Shown in pieces: positions 33,863-39,120 of a stretch of DNA of 39,120 nt (position 1 is its first letter; each line of letters opens with the position of its first letter). The translations under genes were made by a program, and so were the position numbers. The notes beneath the pieces are model-generated. The model searched no databases, had not been told where the DNA came from, and worked only from the letters and a program-made list of their open reading frames with translations. This stretch comes from LMDS01 sp039930465 (lineage in GTDB: Bacteria > Pseudomonadota > Gammaproteobacteria > Burkholderiales > Burkholderiaceae_C): the NCBI GenBank assembly GCA_039930465.1, contig JBDTTU010000036.1, positions 1 through 39,120 on the forward strand, given 5' to 3'.

Positions 33863-34479
33863 GCATGCACGAGCCCGAACCCCCGCCGCCGACGTATGAA
33901 CTCTCGGCCCTCGTCGTGCCGCTGCTCAAGGGCGTGCTCTACCGCGACAACGACGCCGCGCTGTGGAGCGCGCTGTTGAACCTGCAGGCGCGGGTGCGCG
34001 ACCACGTGGGCGTGCTCGGTCTCGACTTGACGCTGGACGAATCCGAGGGTTATGCCTTTCTGCGCTCGCGGCCCGACCCCGAAGACCCGAGCGCGCCCAA
34101 ACCACCGCGGTTGGTGGCGCGCCGGCCGCTGTCGTTCCCGGTCAGCCTGCTGCTCGCATTGCTGCGCAAGAAGCTCGCCGAGTTCGACGCGGCCGGCAGC
34201 GACACGCGGCTGATCCTCTCGCGCGACGAGGTGGCCGAGTTGATCCGCGTGTTCCTGCCCGAGGGCAGCAACGAAGCGCGCCTGATCGACCAGGTCGACA
34301 CCCACCTGAACCGTGTCGCCGAGCTGGGTTTTGTGCGGCGGCTGCGTGGGCAGGAGCACATGATCGAAGTGCAGCGCATCCTCAAGGCTTTTGTCGATGC
34401 GCAGTGGCTGGCGCAGTTCGACGAGCGGCTCGCCGCCTACCGCGCGCAACTCTCGACCGGAGCCGGCAATGAAGAATGA
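33859..34479 (+). CDS. jetB: Wadjet subunit JetB (DUF4194, MukE/KITE-like)
   Basis: The 206-residue DUF4194 protein matches JetB, the winged-helix (KITE) partner that binds the JetA kleisin. Typical stretches are LSALVVPLLKGVLYRDNDAALWSALLNLQARVRDHVGVLGLDL, EGYAFLRSR, SFPVSLLLALLRKKLAEFD, IDQVDTHLNRVAELGFVRRL and a C-terminal VQRILKAFVDAQWLAQFDERLAAY. It overlaps jetA by 4 bp; Met 33865 is an alternative start. Its end overlaps the jetC start by 11 bp. Length and order agree with type I Wadjet. Confidence 0.93.
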   Translation: MSMHEPEPPPPTYELSALVVPLLKGVLYRDNDAALWSALLNLQARVRDHVGVLGLDLTLDESEGYAFLRSRPDPEDPSAPKPPRLVARRPLSFPVSLLLALLRKKLAEFDAAGSDTRLILSRDEVAELIRVFLPEGSNEARLIDQVDTHLNRVAELGFVRRLRGQEHMIEVQRILKAFVDAQWLAQFDERLAAYRAQLSTGAGNEE

Positions 34480-37400
34480 ATCCATCGAGCTTGACTTCAT
34501 CGCCGACGAACAACTCGCCGGCTTTCGCCTGCAGCGGCTCGAAGTCTTCAACTGGGGCACCTTCGACGCCCGCGTCTGGACGCTGCGCGCCGACGGCCGC
34601 AACGCGCTGCTGACCGGCGACATCGGCTCCGGCAAATCAACCCTGGTCGATGCGATCACCACGCTGCTCGTGCCGGCCCAGCGCATCGCCTACAACAAGG
34701 CCGCCGGCGCCGACGCGCGCGAGCGCACGCTGCGCTCGTATGTGCTGGGCCACTACAAGTCAGAGCGCAACGAGCAGGGCGGCTCGGGCCGGCCGGTGGC
34801 CTTGCGCGAGGCCAACAGCTATTCGGTGATCCTCGGTGTGTTCCACAACGCCGGCTACGACCAGACCGTGACGCTGGCCCAGGTGTTCTGGCTCAAGGAG
34901 GCGCATGGTCAGCCGGTGCGCTTCTACGTGGTGTCGGATCGGGCGCTGACCATCGCTGAAGATTTCGGCAATTTCGGCCCCGATATGGCCAAGCTGCGCA
35001 AGCGCCTGCGGGCCGGCGGTGCCGAGATTGAAGACAGCTTTCCGCCGTACGGCGCGGCCTTTCGGCGCCGCTTCGGCATTCACAACGAGCAGGCGCTGGA
35101 GCTGTTTCACCAGACCGTGTCGATGAAGTCGGTCGGCAACTTGACCGAGTTCGTGCGCAGCCACATGCTCGAGCCCTTCGACGTGGCGCCGCGCATCCGC
35201 GCGCTGATCTCGCACTACGACGACCTGCACCGTGCCCACGAGGCGGTGCTCAAGGCCAAACGCCAGGTCGAGCTGCTCGCCCCCATGGTGGCCGACTGCG
35301 CGCATCACGACGAGCTGGTGGCGCTGATCGGCCAATGGCGTGAATGCCGCGAGGCGCTCAGGGCGTTCTTTGCGGTGCACAAGGCCGAGCTGCTGGAGAA
35401 GCGGCTCGTGCATCTGGGCGACGAGCTCGTGCGCCAGGCGGCGCAGATCGAGCGGCTGGGGGCACAGCTTCGCGACGAACGGCTCGAAGAACAAGAGCTG
35501 CGCCGCGCCATCAGCGACAACGGCGGCGACCGCATCGCGCGCCTGGAGCGCGAACTTGCCGAGACGGAAGCCGAGTGCGATCGCCGCCTGGTCAAGTTTC
35601 GGCGCTACGACGAATTGCGCAGCGCCCTGGGGCTGCTCTCGATGCAGGGTGCCGACGACTTCCTGGCCCAGCGCCAGCTCTGCGGCCAGTTGCGCGAAGC
35701 CGCCGCCGAGCGCGACGCCAAAGCCCAGAACGAATTGAACGAGGTTGGCGTGGCGTTTGCCCAGGGCCGCCAGGAGCACGAGCTGTTGCTGGCCGAAGTC
35801 AAGAGTCTGCAAGCCCGGCGCAGCAACATCGACGCCCAGCAGATCGCGATGCGCAGCGCCTTGTGCGCGGCCCTGCAATTGCCCGAAGCACAGATGCCGT
35901 TTGCCGGCGAGCTGATCCAGGTGCGTGACGACGAGCGCGACTGGGAGGGCGCGGCCGAGCGGCTGCTGCGCAACTTCGGCCTGTCGCTGCTGGTGCCCGA
36001 TGAGCACTACGGTGTGGTCAGCGAATGGGTCGATCGCACCCATCTGAAGGGCCGCCTCGTCTACTTCCGCGTGCGCCCGGCGCGCAAGGACGCGCGCGGC
36101 GAACTGCACTCGCTGCACGCCGATTCGCTCGCGCGCAAGCTTGTCGTCAAGCCCGACTCACCGTTCTTCGTGTGGCTGGAGCGCGAGATCGCGCAGCGCT
36201 TCGACATTGCGTGCTGCACGAACCAGGAGCAGTTTCGCCGCGAGGCCCGGGCCGTCACGCGCGCCGGGATGATCAAGGCGCCGGGCGAGCGCCACGAAAA
36301 AGACGACCGCCACCGCCTCGACGACCGCAGCCGCTATGTGCTGGGCTGGAGCAACGAAGCCAAGCTCGCGACCTTGCAAGCGAGGGCGCGCGTGCTCGAA
36401 AGCCGCCTGGCTGAAACAGGCGCGCGCATCGCGGCATTGCAAAAGGCCCAAGGCGACGAGCGCGAACGGCTCGGCACCTTGAACAAGCTCGACGAGTACC
36501 GCGACTACCGCGAACTCGATTGGCCGCAGGCGTCAGCGCAGATCGAGCGCCTGCGAGCCGAGAAACTGGCGCTCGAAGCGGCGTCGGATGTGCTCGCGCG
36601 CTTGGCCGAACAACTTGCCGCGATGGTGCTGACGCTGGCGAAAACCGAAGCGCGGCTCGGCGAGCGCAACATCGACAAGGCCAAGACCGAAGAGCGGCGC
36701 GACATCGCGCAGGCGCTGTGGGTGCAGACCCAGGCGCTGCTGGAGGCCGGGTCATTCACCGACCACGCACGCAGCTTCGCGCAGATCACCGCGCTGCGCG
36801 TGGAAGCGCTTGGCGAACACAGCTTGACCGTCGAGTCTTGCGACCCTCGCGAGCAGGAGCTGCGCAAGTGGCTGCAAGACCGCCTCGACGCCGAAGACAA
36901 GAAACTCGCCCGGCTCAGCGAGAAGATCGTCAAGGCGATGGCCGAGTACAAGGAAGCCTACAAGCTCGACGCCGCCGAGACCGATGCGAGCGTGGCCGCG
37001 GCGCATGAATACCGCGCCATGCTGGAGCGGCTCAACGCCGACGACTTGCCGCGCTTCGAAGAGCGCTTCAAGGAATTGCTCAACGAGAACACGATCCGCG
37101 AAGTGGCCAACTTCCAGTCGCAACTGAACCGCGAGCGCGAGGAAATCAAGCAGCGCATCGCGCGCATCAACGACTCGCTGACACGGATCGACTACAACCC
37201 AGGCCGTTTCATCGTGCTGGAAGCGCAGCTCGCCACCGACGCCGAGATTCGTGACTTCCAGACCGAACTGCGCAGTTGTACCGAAGGTGCGTTCACCGCG
37301 TCGGACGATGCCCAGTATTCCGAGGCCAAGTTCCTGCAGGTCAAACACATCGTCGAGCGCTTTCGCGGCCGCGACGGCACGGCCGAGCACGACCGGCGCT

Positions 37401-37852
37401 GGGCCGCCAAGGTCACCGATGTGCGCAACTGGTTTGTCTTTGCCGCCAGCGAGCGCTGGCGCGAAGACGGCAGCGAGCACGAGCATTACTCTGACTCGGG
37501 CGGCAAGTCTGGCGGGCAAAAAGAGAAGCTCGCCTACACCATTCTGGCGGCCAGCCTGGCCTACCAGTTCGGGCTCGAATGGGGCGCGTTGCGCTCGCGC
37601 AGCTTCCGTTTCGTTGTGATCGACGAGGCCTTCGGGCGCGGCTCCGATGAATCGGCACAGTACGGGCTCGAACTCTTTCGCCAGCTCAACCTGCAATTGT
37701 TGATCGTCACGCCGCTGCAAAAGATTCACATCATCGAGCCCTTCGTGGCCAGCGTCGGCTTCGTGCACAACGAAGATGGCCGGGCCTCTAGGCTGCGCAA
37801 CCTGAGCATCGAGGAATACCGGGCTCAGCGCGACGCGCACGCCGCTCCATGA
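34469..37852 (+). CDS. jetC: Wadjet subunit JetC (SMC/MukB-like ATPase)
   Basis: The 1,127-residue SMC-type ATPase provides the loop-extrusion motor of Wadjet. The N-terminal head half has FNWGTFDARVW and Walker A GDIGSGKST (residues 50-58). Two long coiled-coil arms surround a hinge region at about residues 470-620. The C-terminal head half has the ABC signature SDSGGKSGGQKEK (about 1008-1020), Walker B FVVIDEAFGRGSDES (Asp1052, Glu1053) and a final LLIVTPLQKIHIIEPF. All ATPase motifs are intact. The start ATG 34469 lies inside the jetB end and has GGAG 6 nt upstream, the only clear ribosome binding site in the operon. Its stop overlaps jetD. Confidence 0.95.
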   Translation: MKNESIELDFIADEQLAGFRLQRLEVFNWGTFDARVWTLRADGRNALLTGDIGSGKSTLVDAITTLLVPAQRIAYNKAAGADARERTLRSYVLGHYKSERNEQGGSGRPVALREANSYSVILGVFHNAGYDQTVTLAQVFWLKEAHGQPVRFYVVSDRALTIAEDFGNFGPDMAKLRKRLRAGGAEIEDSFPPYGAAFRRRFGIHNEQALELFHQTVSMKSVGNLTEFVRSHMLEPFDVAPRIRALISHYDDLHRAHEAVLKAKRQVELLAPMVADCAHHDELVALIGQWRECREALRAFFAVHKAELLEKRLVHLGDELVRQAAQIERLGAQLRDERLEEQELRRAISDNGGDRIARLERELAETEAECDRRLVKFRRYDELRSALGLLSMQGADDFLAQRQLCGQLREAAAERDAKAQNELNEVGVAFAQGRQEHELLLAEVKSLQARRSNIDAQQIAMRSALCAALQLPEAQMPFAGELIQVRDDERDWEGAAERLLRNFGLSLLVPDEHYGVVSEWVDRTHLKGRLVYFRVRPARKDARGELHSLHADSLARKLVVKPDSPFFVWLEREIAQRFDIACCTNQEQFRREARAVTRAGMIKAPGERHEKDDRHRLDDRSRYVLGWSNEAKLATLQARARVLESRLAETGARIAALQKAQGDERERLGTLNKLDEYRDYRELDWPQASAQIERLRAEKLALEAASDVLARLAEQLAAMVLTLAKTEARLGERNIDKAKTEERRDIAQALWVQTQALLEAGSFTDHARSFAQITALRVEALGEHSLTVESCDPREQELRKWLQDRLDAEDKKLARLSEKIVKAMAEYKEAYKLDAAETDASVAAAHEYRAMLERLNADDLPRFEERFKELLNENTIREVANFQSQLNREREEIKQRIARINDSLTRIDYNPGRFIVLEAQLATDAEIRDFQTELRSCTEGAFTASDDAQYSEAKFLQVKHIVERFRGRDGTAEHDRRWAAKVTDVRNWFVFAASERWREDGSEHEHYSDSGGKSGGQKEKLAYTILAASLAYQFGLEWGALRSRSFRFVVIDEAFGRGSDESAQYGLELFRQLNLQLLIVTPLQKIHIIEPFVASVGFVHNEDGRASRLRNLSIEEYRAQRDAHAAP

Positions 37853-39054
37853 TGATGGGCTGGACCACTGCGACGGAGCTGCGAGCCCAGGTGCAAAGGC
37901 TGTGGGATCAGGGGCGCTTGCTGGCCGGCCTGCTTGACCCGGGCGAAACCTTCCCGTTGCGCCTGGTCTTGAAGACGCCGCGCTCGGCCGAGTTGTCGGA
38001 GCGCTTCGACGCGGTCCGCGACTGGGCGCGTGCATTGCAAGCAGAGGCCGGCGCGGGCTACCGGCTCGTGCTGCGGGAAGCCCGGCACCGTGTGATCGGC
38101 AGCAATTCGCTGCCCGACGAGGCCTGGGTGGACACGCCGGCCGACGCATTGCGTTTGATCGGCAAACAGCGAGACGCGCGCCGTTTTGTCGCCCTGGTCG
38201 ACGCCACCCGTGCCCGGCTGCCGGTGCTGCTGCCCTGGCTCAGCGCGCAGCCGCTGCGCGCGTTGGCGCTGGCGTCGGAGTGGCCGCTGTTGCTCGATGT
38301 GGTGGCCTGGGTGGCGGCCCACCCGCGGCCCGGCATCCACCTGCGACAGGTCGACCTCCCGGGCGTTCACACCAAATTCATCGAAGAGCATCGTGCCGTG
38401 CTCTCTGCGCTGCTCGATCTGGCGCTGCCCGCGGGCGCCATCGACGGCAGCGTCACGGGCGCAACCCAGTTCGCGCAGCGCTATGGCTTTGTGGACAAGC
38501 CGATCCGGGTTCGCTTTCGCATTCTCGACCCGAACCGTGCGCTGCTCGGCACCGGTGCCGAAGAAGACATCACGCTGGGCGCCGAGGCGTTTGCCCGCCT
38601 TGACCCGGCGCTGTCGCAGGTCTTCATCACCGAAAACGAAGTCAATTACCTGGCCTTTCCGCCCCGGGCCGACAGCCTGGTGATCTTTGGCGCAGGTTAT
38701 GGTTTCGAGATGCTGGGTGCCGCGCCGTGGCTGCAACGGCGGGCCATCCACTACTGGGGCGACATCGACACCCACGGGTTTGCCATCCTGGACCAGTTGC
38801 GGGCGCGTTTTGCGCGGGTCGAATCGTTCCTGATGGACCGCGCGACGCTGCTCGCGCACCGGGCGCACTGGGGTGAAGAGGCGCGGCCGACGCTGCGCGA
38901 CCTGCCGCGCCTGAGCCCGGCCGAGCGCGCGCTTTTTGATGATTTGCGCTGGAAACGCATGGAAGACAAGGCGCTGCGGCTCGAACAGGAGCGCATCGGG
39001 TTTGGCTGGGTCGAGGCGGCGCTGGCGACCCTTTCGCGCGCTCAGCTTCTTTGA
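37849..39054 (+). CDS. jetD: Wadjet nuclease subunit JetD (DUF3322 + Toprim/DUF2220)
   Basis: The 401-residue protein has an N-terminal DUF3322 DNA-binding region (about 1-190, including LPVLLPWLSAQPLRALALASEWPLLLDVVAW). A C-terminal Toprim-like DUF2220 domain follows, with the catalytic acidic residues visible as Glu262 in TENEVNYLAF and Asp305/Asp307 in YWGDIDTHGFAILDQLR; GAGYGFEML precedes them. JetD cleaves circular plasmid DNA after JetABC has extruded it. Three consecutive ATGs (37849, 37852, 37855) start the gene, overlapping the jetC stop codon (ATGA). The residues needed for cleavage appear present, so the system looks functional. The promoter of the next tRNA begins right at its stop codon. 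Confidence 0.94.
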   Translation: MMMGWTTATELRAQVQRLWDQGRLLAGLLDPGETFPLRLVLKTPRSAELSERFDAVRDWARALQAEAGAGYRLVLREARHRVIGSNSLPDEAWVDTPADALRLIGKQRDARRFVALVDATRARLPVLLPWLSAQPLRALALASEWPLLLDVVAWVAAHPRPGIHLRQVDLPGVHTKFIEEHRAVLSALLDLALPAGAIDGSVTGATQFAQRYGFVDKPIRVRFRILDPNRALLGTGAEEDITLGAEAFARLDPALSQVFITENEVNYLAFPPRADSLVIFGAGYGFEMLGAAPWLQRRAIHYWGDIDTHGFAILDQLRARFARVESFLMDRATLLAHRAHWGEEARPTLRDLPRLSPAERALFDDLRWKRMEDKALRLEQERIGFGWVEAALATLSRAQLL

Positions 39055-39070
39055 GCCAATCCCGGCCTGC

Positions 39071-39076
39071 TATACT
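39071..39076 (+). promoter_or_regulatory. -10 box of the tRNA promoter
   Basis: TATACT is a near-perfect -10 element placed 14 nt before the tRNA 5' end, giving an expected transcript start about 8 nt upstream. The -35 region falls at the end of jetD (TTCTTT at 39047-39052, 18-bp spacing). Confidence 0.6.
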
Positions 39077-39090
39077 CCGCGGTTCGTCTT

Positions 39091-39120
39091 GGAGGGGTGG
39101 CCGAGTGGTTAATGGCAGCA
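39091..39120 (+). tRNA. 5' part of a class II tRNA, probably tRNA-Tyr (cut by window edge)
   Basis: Thirty bases are visible: acceptor strand GGAGGGG, U8-G9, D-arm GCCGAGTGGTTAATGGC, then A26 and GCA as the start of the anticodon stem. This layout fits betaproteobacterial tRNA-Tyr, whose anticodon stem begins GCAGA. tRNA-Ser has a similar start and cannot be excluded because the anticodon lies beyond the window. Confidence 0.75.

Noticed and set aside
32420..37852. JetABC read as the chromosomal condensin MukFEB
   Set aside because: The subunits belong to DUF3375 and DUF4194, and a Toprim-type JetD gene follows in the same operon. This marks Wadjet (also called MksFEBG/EptABCD) rather than housekeeping MukBEF.

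Overview
The window is high-GC chromosomal DNA from a betaproteobacterium, most likely a Burkholderiales member of the Rubrivivax/Leptothrix/Methylibium type. This is inferred from the very high third-position GC, the codon style, and familiar gene neighbourhoods (cbpA-cbpM, apaG beside a 'Gcr' protein, mltA beside msrB, and a gph/trpE/trpG/trpD/trpC region). No ribosomal marker is present, so the genus is not fixed.

Layout. 1-1111 is the 5' part of a fused indolepyruvate ferredoxin oxidoreductase gene, divergent from an Lrp/AsnC regulator. 1.9-7.7 kb holds an alpha/beta hydrolase, an NTF2-like lipoprotein, an atypical NRAMP transporter, a PAS sensor kinase/NarL-type regulator pair, cyanase and a single-domain globin. 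7.8-15.4 kb is mostly housekeeping: msrB, mltA, a tiny membrane ORF, a 'Gcr' membrane protein, apaG, rpe, and a three-gene membrane operon of unknown function (DUF2157-DUF4401-GDYXXLXY). 15.5-22.6 kb holds a zinc-type CDF exporter, cbpA-cbpM, a DUF1800-DUF1501 export pair, a voltage-gated K+ channel with a C-terminal zinc ribbon, and a gph-like phosphatase. 22.6-29.9 kb is a chalcone-isomerase-family protein followed by the tryptophan region trpL-trpE-dinB-trpG-ltaE-trpD-trpC-ung.

The most interesting block is 29,979-39,054. Five genes on one strand, each overlapping the next, encode a SWIM zinc-finger SNF2 helicase followed by a complete type I Wadjet anti-plasmid system: JetA (DUF3375), JetB (DUF4194), JetC (SMC-like ATPase) and JetD (DUF3322/Toprim nuclease). 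The helicase stop codon overlaps the jetA start (ATGA), so the helicase is translationally coupled to the SMC complex. It is not one of the four recognised Wadjet components. A class II tRNA gene, probably tRNA-Tyr, begins 36 bp after jetD and runs off the window.

The second notable structure is the trpE leader. A 30-codon ORF with a Trp-Pro-Trp stretch is followed by four mutually exclusive pairing segments arranged as in a classical ribosome-mediated attenuator. Its -10-like box lies 7 nt before the ATG, so trpL is probably leaderless. A third is a hairpin that buries the ribosome binding site of the globin gene.
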